A stretch of 64,000 nucleotides of DNA from positions 496,414-560,413 of the forward strand of contig NZ_FNKN01000003.1 of assembly GCF_900102175.1 (NCBI RefSeq). The letters are read 5' to 3'. Within the stretch, counting starts at the first letter, position 1; every line of letters begins with the position of its first letter. Below the pieces are notes generated by a model that saw only the letters and a list, made by a program, of their open reading frames with translations, was not told the origin of the DNA and ran no database searches. This DNA is from Microbacterium sp. cf332. Its GTDB lineage: Bacteria; Actinomycetota; Actinomycetes; Actinomycetales; Microbacteriaceae. Positions 8,330 to 16,857 of the stretch are shown piece after piece. The position numbers and the translations under genes are program-made.

Positions 8330-8697
8330 GCAAATCCGGGCACTGAGACTCCGCTCACCACAGAGGTGGCTCGCGCTCTATGCATTCGGATGCGCCGCGG
8401 TAAGCGGAGCCCTCTCCGGTGATTCGACGTAGCCGGACCAGAAGCCGGCGACGCGGCCGAGGATGTTGGCCCGTCCGCATGAGGCCGCGGTGAGCCCGCC
8501 GATCACGGGCGCCGGGTCGTGGGTGTACTGGCTGCGGCCGCAGATCGCGGGCAGCAGCACATCGAGCTGCACGTCGGGCCCGAGCAGTGATGTCGTGGCC
8601 GGGTTCCCCGTTCTCCGGCCGAGAGACTGCCATGGTACGCCGACATCAGGCGCCCTCATGGCTGTTCATCGCCGAGGTCGAGCCGAAGCGCTTGAGG
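8330..8697. other. Gene-poor stretch inside the tRNA-Thr element
   Basis: About 370 bases between the integrase remnant and the PAP2 gene. Several overlapping open frames exist on both strands, for example a 93-codon minus frame at 8378-8659. None has a recognisable domain, a convincing start or consistent codon use. Probably degraded element DNA. Confidence 0.5.
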
Positions 8698-9618
8698 CTA
8701 TGAGCGAATGGTTTCGCCCGCTGGCGATGCCCGCTGCTCGACACCGACAGTTCTGTTCTGCGGGATGTCGGCGATCCTCAGCCGCACTTCGGACATGACG
8801 CGGAGGACGAGCAGAGATGCCACCGCTCCCGTCGCTCCGTCGATGGCGGTGACCCACGGCAGAGCCCCCCATGCTGCGACGATGCCAGCAACAGCGATCA
8901 AGGCGACCAGGCCGACGAGCGTCCACGCTCGGGGTGCGGCATCTTCGCTCGGTGCCTCGGTCGCCACGGGGTGACGCGTGCCGGACGACATCCTCAGGCG
9001 GAGGAAGCTCGAGTGCGCCACCGTGCCTGTCAGCGTGAATACCGCGATGGTGAGGAGCGCGGCGCCGATGATCTCGCTGGGGCGGTGATTTCCGATCACG
9101 ACGATGGCTGAGGTGGCCAACGCCATCCATACCCCCAGCGCTGGGACGACCCACCGTGCCCAGCCCTTGGGCACCACGACGATCAGCGCGGCGGACACGG
9201 CGAGCACGATGACGGCATGGCCGCTCGGATAGCTCACTGCGTCGTCGCGCGAATCGATCAGCAGGGGGCGCCCGAAGACCATCTTGAACCCTTCGGACGC
9301 GAGGACAGCGCCGGGGGTAGCGATTGCGACCCAGGCGACTGTGCGCCAGTCGCGGCTCACGGCGGCAATGCCGATCGCGAGGAGCGTGCCGACGGCGATC
9401 GTGGCGCGGTCGTGAGCGATCGGTGGTAGATCATGCTGGTGGAGCCAATAGCCGACCGTGTCGAAAACTTCGTACTTCCACGCCCAACCGTTCTCCAAAG
9501 ACTGCCCGACAACGGTCAGATTGAAGAAGACGTACAGGGCGAAGAAGAGGGCGGCGGCTGTGAGCCCACCTGTGATCATTCGACCCTGCACGGAGACGGG
9601 GGCGCGAAGTTGGTGCAT
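8698..9618 (-). CDS. PAP2-superfamily membrane phosphatase
   Basis: A 306-residue multi-pass protein of the phosphatidic-acid phosphatase type 2 superfamily, which dephosphorylates lipid phosphates such as undecaprenyl-PP or phosphatidate at the outer membrane face. Seen: motif 1 KMVFGRP, motif 2 YPSGHAVIV, motif 3 SAIVVIGNHRPSEIIG. In motif 3 the usual Asp/Val after HxxS is a Glu. About seven hydrophobic helices; the last two (WTLVGLVALIAVAGIV and onward) lie after the catalytic core and form an unusual C-terminal extension. The ATG at 9618 gives a protein beginning just before the first helix; an upstream ATG at 9744 would add 42 polar residues of doubtful quality. It is the only apparently intact gene inside the tRNA-Thr-bounded segment, possibly element cargo. 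Confidence 0.85.
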   Translation of the reverse strand: MHQLRAPVSVQGRMITGGLTAAALFFALYVFFNLTVVGQSLENGWAWKYEVFDTVGYWLHQHDLPPIAHDRATIAVGTLLAIGIAAVSRDWRTVAWVAIATPGAVLASEGFKMVFGRPLLIDSRDDAVSYPSGHAVIVLAVSAALIVVVPKGWARWVVPALGVWMALATSAIVVIGNHRPSEIIGAALLTIAVFTLTGTVAHSSFLRLRMSSGTRHPVATEAPSEDAAPRAWTLVGLVALIAVAGIVAAWGALPWVTAIDGATGAVASLLVLRVMSEVRLRIADIPQNRTVGVEQRASPAGETIRS

Positions 9619-9718
9619 CCCGCTAGCGTAGGGGCCTGACCCGTGGCCATTCGCAGGTCCGCCGGTTGCGGGCTCGATCGCCACGGTGCCGTCATGGTGG
9701 GTCTGTACCCTCTGTGTC

Positions 9719-9918
9719 GTGACGGACGCCGAGGAGGACCACACCCAAGATCTGATCCGTTATCGACTCATCATGCTTGCCCGCACGGATACAGCCATGG
9801 AGGTCGGGGCGAGCGAGCGAGACCGCCTCGATATCGAGCTGTCTGCGGCACGGTCATGCGCACGGTCGACGGCGGGTACGTCTGCGGCGGGTGCGGCTAC
9901 GAGATCCATATCCCATGA
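9719..9918 (+). pseudogene. Frameshifted small zinc-ribbon gene
   Basis: The frame from GTG at 9719 encodes an acidic, helical start (VTDAEEDHTQDLIRYRLIML ... ERDRLDIELSA). After about base 9845 the sensible reading jumps to another frame, VMRTVDGGYVCGGCGYEIHIP, which ends at 9918 and holds a CxxC zinc-ribbon half. The join looks like one gene broken by an indel. Short MRTVDGGYVCGGCG-type proteins are, to my recollection, common uncharacterised actinobacterial proteins. It lies inside the tRNA-Thr element, consistent with decay. Confidence 0.45.
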
Positions 9919-10036
9919 TTGCGAAGGCTGCGGACCTTGGTCTACCCGTGGTTTTGCGCGTGTACTCAGTTGTATCCGGGTGTACCGAAACCGCCGCGAG
10001 GCGCGATAACTGCAGCCAGTGTGTCGCACGTAGAAG

Positions 10037-10092
10037 ACGGGGATGACGGGTTCACATCCCGTAGTCGGCTCCGAAAACGCCGACTCAGGCCG
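10037..10092 (+). repeat. Attachment-site-like direct repeat, right copy
   Basis: Second copy of the tRNA-Thr 3' half, with the conserved core TCCCGTAGTCGGCTCC at 10057-10072 and matching flank CAGGCCG. No tRNA 5' half precedes it, so it is not a tRNA gene. With the copy at 7924-7979 it bounds a segment of about 2.1 kb. Confidence 0.75.
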
Positions 10093-10134
10093 GCGAATGC
10101 ACCTCGCAATTCAGCCGGTTCCCGGCCTTGCTCC

Positions 10135-10542
10135 TCAGCGCAGCAGGTTGAGTACGCCGATCGACAGAGCTCCTCCGCCGGCACCGGCCACGGCGACCAC
10201 GACGAACCATCGGTGAGAATACACCTGCAACCCGCCTCGACGGCTTTCGCGGAAACCGAACATGAGGGCGACTCCGACGATCCCGACGCCCGCCACGATC
10301 GAGATCACCCAGAACGTCGTCATGGGCCGAACGTACCGCACGGCCACCGCGGCGATCCGTTCGGCGGGCTTGTGCGGCCACGACACCCACGCCCAGACGG
10401 TCGGCCGCTGTTCCGCCCACGTCAGCGGCTGCGGCCCGTATGCCTGCATGGGGATCGTGCAGGGCGGGATGCGCATGATCGTCTGCTGCGAGAGCTCGGC
10501 TCGACTGTCGATCGCGTCGGCATACCGTGTGTTGGTCCCCAC
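10135..10542 (-). CDS. Hypothetical membrane protein (MGTNTRYA family)
   Basis: A 135-residue protein of unknown function. Seen: a conserved-looking soluble N-terminus beginning MGTNTRYADAIDSR and rich in Pro/Trp (PLTWAEQRPTVWAWVSWPHKPAERI), followed by two hydrophobic helices (TFWVISIVAGVGIVGVALMFGF and WFVVVAVAGAGGGALSIGVLNLL). I recall proteins starting MGTNTRYA from Microbacterium genomes and phages; that link is from memory and gives no function. It lies just outside the right attachment-like repeat and could belong to an older or second element. Confidence 0.65.
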   Translation of the reverse strand: MGTNTRYADAIDSRAELSQQTIMRIPPCTIPMQAYGPQPLTWAEQRPTVWAWVSWPHKPAERIAAVAVRYVRPMTTFWVISIVAGVGIVGVALMFGFRESRRGGLQVYSHRWFVVVAVAGAGGGALSIGVLNLLR

Positions 10543-10641
10543 CCGCGAACGCCCCTTCTCCCAGCGGTGAGCCTGCCACGCAGTGCCGACATCGGGATTC
10601 GCTACCGGACCCGACGCACGATCACCCCGACCGCGGGAATG

Positions 10642-10875
10642 TCAGGCCGAGTGCGCCTCGGGATGCTCGTGCGTGCGCTCCCGACGCTCGGTACGGCTGA
10701 TCGCTCGGAGGTTGAGGGCCTGCGACGCCGCGAGCATCGCCATGGCGGCGACCGTGAACCACAAGGTGGTACTGAGTGCGCCGGTGATGATCATGACCGC
10801 GACCACCACTCCGTACACGACGCCGAACAGGAGGAAGCCCCACGCCCATCTGCGTCTCGTCTGTGTGCTGTTCAT
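10642..10875 (-). CDS. Small two-helix membrane protein, hypothetical
   Basis: A 77-residue protein with a basic N-terminus (MNSTQTRRRW), two membrane helices (AWGFLLFGVVYGVVVAVMIITGA and TLWFTVAAMAMLAASQALNL) and a charged C-terminus (RTERRERTHEHPEAH). The start ATG is at 10875. No known family recognised. It sits 99 bases downstream of the previous minus-strand hypothetical and could share its transcript. Confidence 0.6.
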   Translation of the reverse strand: MNSTQTRRRWAWGFLLFGVVYGVVVAVMIITGALSTTLWFTVAAMAMLAASQALNLRAISRTERRERTHEHPEAHSA

Positions 10876-11330
10876 CGGGCCACCCTCGCAGGCAGATGGC
10901 TATCTGTCGACCCCGCCGTATCGCGGGTGTCGGCCCACCTGGTGTTCATCACGCTTCGAGGGAGGCCGTCGACGCCGCACGGTCAGATGCCGTCATGCAC
11001 CTCTTGGCCGGTCGCCCAGATCTCGAAGTCGTCGGGTGCGGTACCCGAAGTCCGAGAGCACCGGAGTCTGCCTCCGCAGTGGCGTCGGGACTGGGCGAGG
11101 TCGGAAGCTGCGACGCTGCGCCGATCCCGGACCTGAGGGCGTGCCCCCCCAATAGAGCGCTCTCCGGTCCGGGAGCGACCGCCCCACTGTGAGGACGATC
11201 AGCGTCCACCGAAAGGGGGCTACCGCAAAGACTGCCCGACGCGTACCTTCTTCGGTCGGCGTATCCCTGACCGGCCGCAACCCTGCCCCGAGCCATCCCC
11301 GGCAGTCGGCGGGGTCGCCGCATCCCCTGG
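10876..11330. other. Intergenic stretch with no supported gene
   Basis: About 455 bases upstream of the small membrane gene. Open frames cross it on both strands, but none has a plausible start with a ribosome binding site, a domain, or the third-position GC pattern of neighbouring genes. It may be degraded DNA linked to the nearby element. Confidence 0.45.
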
Positions 11331-11606
11331 TCAGTGCTTGCGCAGGTTGACGAGCTGCCAGCCCTCGGGCACTTTCGCGAAGAGAGCCTCGCGATCGTCC
11401 GCCTCGATGTCACGAAGGACGTCGCGCCGCCGGTAGGTCGCGGTCGCCTTGAGCTCGGTGCTGCCCTTGATCATCTGCACCGGTGCCGAGACGAGATCGA
11501 AGCCCGCCGGCGCGGCTGCCTGCGCCTGGTCGCGGATCTCGGCGAGGGAATGCCCCGCCAGCTCGACAGAGGCGCTCTCCACCTGACGGATGGTGCCCAC
11601 GTACAT
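11331..11606 (-). CDS. Conserved hypothetical protein, 91 residues
   Basis: A small soluble protein beginning MYVGTIRQVESASVELAGHS, of mixed alpha/beta composition with no cysteines and no membrane segment. It ends EGWQLVNLRKH. Features such as DREALFAKVPEGWQL look like a compact fold in which a trailing GWQL strand packs, as in many short DUF proteins, but I cannot assign a family. ATG at 11606. Its gene-like codon use and isolation support it being real. Function unknown. Confidence 0.65.
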   Translation of the reverse strand: MYVGTIRQVESASVELAGHSLAEIRDQAQAAAPAGFDLVSAPVQMIKGSTELKATATYRRRDVLRDIEADDREALFAKVPEGWQLVNLRKH

Positions 11607-11654
11607 GCGAACCAGCCTAAGCCGCCGTGCCAGCCCCGCTCGGACGGCAGATGA

Positions 11655-12023
11655 TCAAGAGATGACGGCGGTCTGCGGAGACACGTGCACGGTGCTCAGG
11701 GCGCCCGCCTCAGGGCCGCCGCGCGGTGCGGGTTCCGGCGTCAGGTAGAGACCGGTTCCCGAGTTGGCGACGATCGTGAGCGCCTCGAGCCAGTCGCGGT
11801 TCAGACGCGGTGACCGGTGCCCGTGGTACTTGAACTCGAGGTCCGCACCGTGGTGGATCCAGACCGAGCGACGGCCGTCGCCGACGCTGACGTCGTCGCG
11901 CCACGTGAAGAAGAAGCATTCGTTGCGGCGCAGCTTGGTGCCGATGACCTGCTGCAAGTGGGCGAGCGCCCGATCCTCGATCTCGACCTTGGCGTTCCCG
12001 TTGCCGTAGATGAAGCGACCCAT
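11655..12023 (-). CDS. DUF7882 family protein
   Basis: A 122-residue protein starting MGRFIYGNGNAKVEIEDRAL, with LAHLQQVIGTKLRRNE, the strand-rich RRSVWIHHGADLEFKYHGHR, RLNRDWLEAL, and a near-terminal LYLTPEP. This order (MGRFIYG start, 'HLQ..I..KLRR', 'WIH', 'LNRDWLE') matches the DUF7882 family common in Microbacteriaceae, of unknown function. Many genomes hold several copies; only one is seen here. ATG at 12023. Confidence 0.85.
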   Translation of the reverse strand: MGRFIYGNGNAKVEIEDRALAHLQQVIGTKLRRNECFFFTWRDDVSVGDGRRSVWIHHGADLEFKYHGHRSPRLNRDWLEALTIVANSGTGLYLTPEPAPRGGPEAGALSTVHVSPQTAVIS

Positions 12024-12212
12024 GATGGCCCTCGGGAGGACGTTTCACGGGCCGGCCGTCGCGCTGAGGGGGTGCGCGGCGTGTGGACCAGAGCGCGAAA
12101 CGTTCTCTGTTCTGACTTGCCACGCTTCCGGGTGCCGGAGGAGACGTCAAGGGGGGTCGGCGCCGGGGGTGCGGGTGAGGAGCGTCGCCGATTCTCCGGC
12201 ACTATTGAGCAA

Positions 12213-13166
12213 GTGAACGCTCAGGCCCGCACCTCGACGCTGCCGCTCGGACTCGCGGTCGCGGGAGCCGTGCTCGTCGGCATCCTCACGGCCGTCCAGG
12301 CGCGCATCAACGGGGCACTGGGCGCAGCCGTCGGCGACGGGTTCGTGGCGGCCTTCATCTCGTTCGCCACGGGTCTGGTCCTCATTCTCGCGATCACCGT
12401 GCTCACTCGCGGTGGCCGGAACGGTGTGCGGCTGCTCGTGGCCGGGGCGGGCCGAGGCATCCCCGTCTGGATGCTGCTCGGCGGGCTCGCCGGAGCCGTC
12501 ACGGTCGCGACACAGGGGCTCACGGTCGCGACGATCGGCGTCGCTCTGTTCACGGTCGGCGTCGTCGCCGGGCAGACGGCGGGAGGGCTCATCCTCGACC
12601 GGGTCGGATACGGACCGGCCGGCGTCGTCGCGGTCACGGTACCGCGCCTCGTCGGGGGCCTCCTGGCGATCGCCGGCGTCATCCTCTGCGCGCTCGGTCC
12701 GCGTGGCGAGCCGGTGCCCTGGTGGATGCTGCTTCTGCCGGTGGTCGCCGGCGCGGGCATCGCCTGGCAGCAGGGTACGAACGGGCGTCTCCGGCACGAG
12801 ATCGGCAGCCCCATCACCGCCACAGCGGTCAACTTCGCCGGTGGGACGATCGCGCTCGGCATCGCCGCCGCGGTGAGCGTCACGGCGAGCGGTGTGCCCG
12901 ACGCACTGCCGTCAGCGGCCTGGGTGTACCTCGGCGGCCCCACGGGAGTGGTCTACATCGTCCTCTCGGCCGCGCTGGTGAAGCGCACCGGCGTTCTGCT
13001 TCTCGGACTCGGCTCGGTCGTCGGTCTTCTGTCGGCCTCGATCGTGCTCGATGCGGTCGCGCCGCCCCCGTCCGGGCCGTCGCTGCTGGCCGCGTCGACG
13101 GCCGCAGCGGTCGCCTTCGCCGGGGTGGTGATCGCCGTCGTCCCCTGGCGGCGCCGCGCCCGCTGA
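12213..13166 (+). CDS. DMT-family transporter, YdcZ/DUF606 type
   Basis: A 317-residue inner-membrane protein with about ten helices, arranged as two repeats of the YdcZ (DUF606) module: ILTAVQARINGALG in the first half and a related AWQQGTNGRLRHEIGSPITA in the second. YdcZ proteins belong to the drug/metabolite transporter clan; substrates are unknown. The GTG at 12213 (VNAQART) begins just before the first helix. The frame is open for a further 132 codons upstream, but that part reads as non-coding proline/arginine-rich sequence antisense to the DUF7882 gene, so it is excluded. Converges with oleD 26 bases downstream. Confidence 0.85.
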   Translation: MNAQARTSTLPLGLAVAGAVLVGILTAVQARINGALGAAVGDGFVAAFISFATGLVLILAITVLTRGGRNGVRLLVAGAGRGIPVWMLLGGLAGAVTVATQGLTVATIGVALFTVGVVAGQTAGGLILDRVGYGPAGVVAVTVPRLVGGLLAIAGVILCALGPRGEPVPWWMLLLPVVAGAGIAWQQGTNGRLRHEIGSPITATAVNFAGGTIALGIAAAVSVTASGVPDALPSAAWVYLGGPTGVVYIVLSAALVKRTGVLLLGLGSVVGLLSASIVLDAVAPPPSGPSLLAASTAAAVAFAGVVIAVVPWRRRAR

Positions 13167-13192
13167 GCCGCCGGCTGCCTCGGAGTCCGGCG

Positions 13193-14167
13193 TCAGCGCT
13201 TGGCGGCGTAGTGGTCGGCCAGACGCGCGAGTCCCTCGTCGATCGACACGGTCGGCGCCCACTGCAGGTCGCGTCGGATGTCGGTCTGATCGAACCAGTG
13301 CGCGGTCGAGAGCTGCTCCGCGAGGAAGCGCGTCATGGGGGGCTCATCCACGCCAGGGCGCACCTGCCACACGCGTTCTACGGCGGCGCCCGCCGCGCGA
13401 GCGACAGCAGCGGGCAGCCGCAGGCGCGGGACCGGCGCGCCGGCCGCGCGGCAGATGCCGGCCATGAGGTCGCCGACGGGTCGCGGCTCGCCGTTCGTCA
13501 GCACGTAGGCACGGCCGCCGACGGCATCCGCCCGGTGCAGAGCCGCCACGATGCCCGAGGCCGCGTTGTCGATGTAGGTGGTGTCGATGAGCGCCGTGCC
13601 GCCGTTGAGCAGCGGGAGCGTGCGGCGCCGGGCTCGCGCGACGATGCGTTCGATCAGCTGCGGGTCGCCGGGACCCCAGACCAGGTGCGGGCGCACCGCG
13701 ACGACGCGCATCGCCGCGCTGTCACGGGCGAGCGCGATGAGCTCGGCCTCGGCCTTCGTGCGGGCGTAATCGCCGCGCGCGTGGACGGGATCGGCCGGGT
13801 CGGCGCCGGCTCCGGCCAGAGCTGAGCCGGCGTGCGCCACCGAGGGAGACGACACCTGCACGAATCGGGTCGCGCCGGCAGCCGCTGCCGCGTCGAGCAG
13901 TGCCGTCGTGCCGTCGACATTGACGGCGCGGAAGTCCCGGCGGTCGCCCGCGAGCGAGACCTTTGCGGCGAGATGCACCACGGCTTCGGCGCCCGAGACA
14001 GCCTCATCGACGGCCCGGGGGTCGGAGATCGAGCCCAGGATGTCGTGGGCGCCCGCGACGCGCGACGGCCGTCGCTGCAGGGTGCGGACCTTGTGCCCGG
14101 CTGCTAGCAGCTCGGCCACGACGGCTCGGCCGAGGAAGCCGGAGGCCCCGGTGGCGAGGACGATCAC
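13193..14167 (-). CDS. oleD: 2-alkyl-3-oxoalkanoate reductase (olefin synthesis), SDR family
   Basis: A 324-residue extended SDR. In the Ole pathway OleD uses NADPH to reduce the 2-alkyl-3-ketoacid made by OleA to the beta-hydroxy acid. Seen: N-terminal TGASGFLG (residues 6-13), a serine in VQVSSPSVAH (about 106-107), catalytic YARTK (Tyr134, Lys138), and 3-beta-HSD/epimerase-like DTTYIDNAA. The start is GTG at 14167, whose TG doubles as part of the preceding oleBC stop (GTGA overlap), implying translational coupling. Alone it would be called NAD-dependent epimerase; position third in oleA-oleBC-oleD makes OleD the best call. Confidence 0.88.
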   Translation of the reverse strand: MIVLATGASGFLGRAVVAELLAAGHKVRTLQRRPSRVAGAHDILGSISDPRAVDEAVSGAEAVVHLAAKVSLAGDRRDFRAVNVDGTTALLDAAAAAGATRFVQVSSPSVAHAGSALAGAGADPADPVHARGDYARTKAEAELIALARDSAAMRVVAVRPHLVWGPGDPQLIERIVARARRRTLPLLNGGTALIDTTYIDNAASGIVAALHRADAVGGRAYVLTNGEPRPVGDLMAGICRAAGAPVPRLRLPAAVARAAGAAVERVWQVRPGVDEPPMTRFLAEQLSTAHWFDQTDIRRDLQWAPTVSIDEGLARLADHYAAKR

Positions 14168-16857
14168 GGCGCGCTCGGCTTCTCGCCCGCGAGCACACGT
14201 TCGGCCCAGCCCGACAGCCGTGAGCGGTCGATCTTCGAGTTGTGCCGGATATCGGTCGGCAGCACCGGCACGACGAGGACCGCGGCGATCTCGAGGTCGG
14301 ACGCGGCACGGATCTGGTCGGTCAGCTCCGGCGACGCGAGGCCGGGCTGGCGCGCGCCGCGAGCGGTCTCGAGGACGGCGATGCACACCTGGCGGCCGCG
14401 TGGTCCCACGCCGACCACGGCCGCGCGGCGGACGGTGCCGAGTTTCTCGATGCGCTGCTCGGGACCGACAGGGGTGACCGGCCCGTCTGCTGTGACGATG
14501 ACGTGAGGCAACCGTCCCTCGACCCAGAGCCGCCCCTCGGCGTCGAGGTGCCCGACGTCGCCTGTGCGGTGCCACCGACCGGCGACCGACCCGGTGCCTC
14601 GGACCGCTTCACGATCGGTCGCCCAGAGGCGGTGGTAGCCGCGCTTCAGATGCGGCGCCGAGACGACGATCTCGCCGGCGACGTGCGGGTCTGCGGCGAG
14701 CTCGCCGGTGGCGCGGCCGTCGGTGTCGAGGGCCGAGATGCGGACGTCGCCCGAGCCGATCGGCGTGCCGACGCAGATGCCGGCGTCTGGAGCGCTCTGT
14801 GCGCGCTCCAGCTCGTCGAGGGTGACGTCGGTGACCAGCAGGCACTCCGTCATCCCGTACGGGGTGTGCGCCTCGGCCGCCGGCATCAGATCGTGCGCCT
14901 GCCGGAGCAGGTCGATGCCGACCGGCGCGCCGGTGGAGAGGAACGTGCGCACCTGCGCGAGCGCCGCGCGGTCGTCGTCGCTCAGCCGGCCGGCGGTGGC
15001 GCAGACGTTCGCGAGGGCGGCGGGGGAGAGGAACACGATGCGTGCGCGCGACGCTCGGACGGCCTCGGCGACCGCCACCGCGGTGAGGGTGCGCGGCGCG
15101 GAGACGTCCATGCGCGGGGTCGCCGAGCGCGTTCCGAGGGCGGGGCCGAGCAGGGCGAACGGCGCGAACCCCGTCACGAGGCCCACGTCGGGCGTGACGT
15201 CGAAGTGCGCCCCGAGCACATCACGCAGTGCCGACAGCTGTCCGTGCGTGTACACCACGCCCTTCGCGGGTCCCGTGGATCCCGAGGTGAAGAGGATCGC
15301 GGCCTCGTCGTCCGCGGTCGGAGCCGCGGGGAGGGTTCCTCGAGCGCCCCGCGTCGCGATCTCCGCGAGGCTGGCCTCGACGCCCAGGGCTCGCGCGGCG
15401 GCGCCCGGGAGCTGCGGGGCCGAGATCCGGCGTCCGGGCCACGCGAGGGCGCGAGCGGCGGCCAGGCCGGCGCGCTCGCCGATGACGAACGAGGGTTCCG
15501 TCCCGCGTACCGCGCGGGAGAGCCCCCGGACGCCCAGGCCGCGATCGGCCACGACGACGACGGCGCCGATGCGCAGACAGGCGTACAGCACGGCGGTCAG
15601 CGTCGGCCCGGGCTGGACGAGCAGCGAGACGCGATCGCCGGGGCGGATGCCGAAGTCGGCGAAGCCGGCGGCGAGCTGGTTCACCCGTTCGGCCAGCTCG
15701 CGCCAGCTCACGCTCAGGGGGCCGCCCGCGCTGGAGCGGGTGAGGTCGACCACGGCGGTGTCATCGTCGTCGCGACGATCGGCCAGTCGCTGCCAGATGG
15801 GCGCGAACGGTGCCTGATCCGACGTCTGCCCGGGGTCGGTGTCGTCCTCGCCCTCCGGGTCGGCGACCACGCGAGAGGCCTCCGCATCGTCGCCGTCGGC
15901 CTGGGGCGTGGCGATGCGATTGTCGTCGAGCCAGTCGAGGACGAGGTCGGCATACGGCCGCTCCTCGGCGAGCATGTGGCCCGCTCCCTCGAAGCGGTGC
16001 ACGTCGGCGTGGGGGAGACGACGCGCGAGATCGTCGAGATGGTGCTCGCCGAAGACCGGGTCACGCGGGCCGCGCAGCAGCAGCGCCGGTACGGCGAGGT
16101 CGACGAGCCCGCCCGCGAGCTCGTCGAGAGCGGGCGTGCTCGGATGCTCCGGTGTCGCCGGGATATCGGCGACGAAGGCGCCGATGCCGCGGCGCAGCGC
16201 ACTCGTCGCGTACGGCGCACGGTAGGCGGCGCGCACCTCCGGTTCGAGTGCGGGGTCGGCCAGCGCCAAGGTCGTGTCGAGGAAAGCCGTCGTCTTCACG
16301 GTCGTCGCCGCGAGCAGTGAGCGGGCGCCGGCGACGCGCAGGGCGGCGGGCAGCGGCATCCCGGCCGGGTGGTGCACGGCGGTGTTCAGCACGGAGACAG
16401 CGTCGACGCGGTCGCCGTTGCGGACAGCCCATCCCAGCGAGATCGGGCCGCCCCAGTCGTGACCGATCGTGACGAGGCGGCCGGTGAGCGCCAGATCGTC
16501 GACGAGAGCCCCGAGGTCGGCGATGCGCTGCGGCAGGCCGCGCGTCACGGCGGTGCGCTCCGAATAGCCCATCTCGAGCTGATCGACTGCCACCACCCGC
16601 CAGGCCGTGCCGCCGCGGCGGGCGCGATCGAGTGAGGCGGCGACGAGACCGCGCCAGAGATATGACCAGGTCGGGTTGCCGTGCACGGCGACGATCGTCC
16701 CGACGGGCGCGATGCCCTCGCGTTCGAGGAGAGCGCCCGTGTCGAGCAGGTGCCACCGGCGTGCTGCGCCAGCGTCTGCCCCCGCTCCCGCCACGACGCG
16801 TGTGGTCGACACGCCGCTCTCGACTCCGGGCAGGCTCTCCGGCACCGTGGGGATCAC
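14164..16857 (-). CDS. oleBC: Fused beta-lactone decarboxylase / beta-lactone synthetase (OleBC)
   Basis: An 897-residue two-domain enzyme for the last steps of long-chain cis-olefin synthesis. Residues about 50-310 are an alpha/beta hydrolase of the haloalkane-dehalogenase type: HGNPTWSYLW, nucleophile Asp134 in IGHDWGG, His294 in GAGHMLAEE. This corresponds to OleB, known to decarboxylate a cis-beta-lactone to the alkene. After an acidic linker (320-350), residues about 355-890 are an adenylate-forming enzyme with ILFTSGSTGPAKG (521-533) and later TGDVGHLD and GRLPHVI motifs, corresponding to OleC, which makes the beta-lactone. OleB-OleC fusion is known in actinobacteria. GTG start overlaps the oleA stop by four bases (GTGA). 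Confidence 0.92.
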   Translation of the reverse strand: MIPTVPESLPGVESGVSTTRVVAGAGADAGAARRWHLLDTGALLEREGIAPVGTIVAVHGNPTWSYLWRGLVAASLDRARRGGTAWRVVAVDQLEMGYSERTAVTRGLPQRIADLGALVDDLALTGRLVTIGHDWGGPISLGWAVRNGDRVDAVSVLNTAVHHPAGMPLPAALRVAGARSLLAATTVKTTAFLDTTLALADPALEPEVRAAYRAPYATSALRRGIGAFVADIPATPEHPSTPALDELAGGLVDLAVPALLLRGPRDPVFGEHHLDDLARRLPHADVHRFEGAGHMLAEERPYADLVLDWLDDNRIATPQADGDDAEASRVVADPEGEDDTDPGQTSDQAPFAPIWQRLADRRDDDDTAVVDLTRSSAGGPLSVSWRELAERVNQLAAGFADFGIRPGDRVSLLVQPGPTLTAVLYACLRIGAVVVVADRGLGVRGLSRAVRGTEPSFVIGERAGLAAARALAWPGRRISAPQLPGAAARALGVEASLAEIATRGARGTLPAAPTADDEAAILFTSGSTGPAKGVVYTHGQLSALRDVLGAHFDVTPDVGLVTGFAPFALLGPALGTRSATPRMDVSAPRTLTAVAVAEAVRASRARIVFLSPAALANVCATAGRLSDDDRAALAQVRTFLSTGAPVGIDLLRQAHDLMPAAEAHTPYGMTECLLVTDVTLDELERAQSAPDAGICVGTPIGSGDVRISALDTDGRATGELAADPHVAGEIVVSAPHLKRGYHRLWATDREAVRGTGSVAGRWHRTGDVGHLDAEGRLWVEGRLPHVIVTADGPVTPVGPEQRIEKLGTVRRAAVVGVGPRGRQVCIAVLETARGARQPGLASPELTDQIRAASDLEIAAVLVVPVLPTDIRHNSKIDRSRLSGWAERVLAGEKPSAP

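Noticed and set aside
10037..10092. A second tRNA-Thr gene
   Set aside because: Only the T arm and acceptor 3' half are present; no D arm or 5' acceptor precedes them. Treated as an attachment-site copy.
9919..11136. A 405-codon plus-strand frame over the small hypothetical genes
   Set aside because: Pro/Arg-rich with no domain; crosses the attachment-like repeat and lies antisense to two plausible membrane proteins.
14242..16320. A 692-codon plus-strand open frame opposite oleBC
   Set aside because: Antisense to well-supported enzyme motifs; Arg/Gly-rich with no recognisable fold. High-GC third positions keep the opposite strand open.
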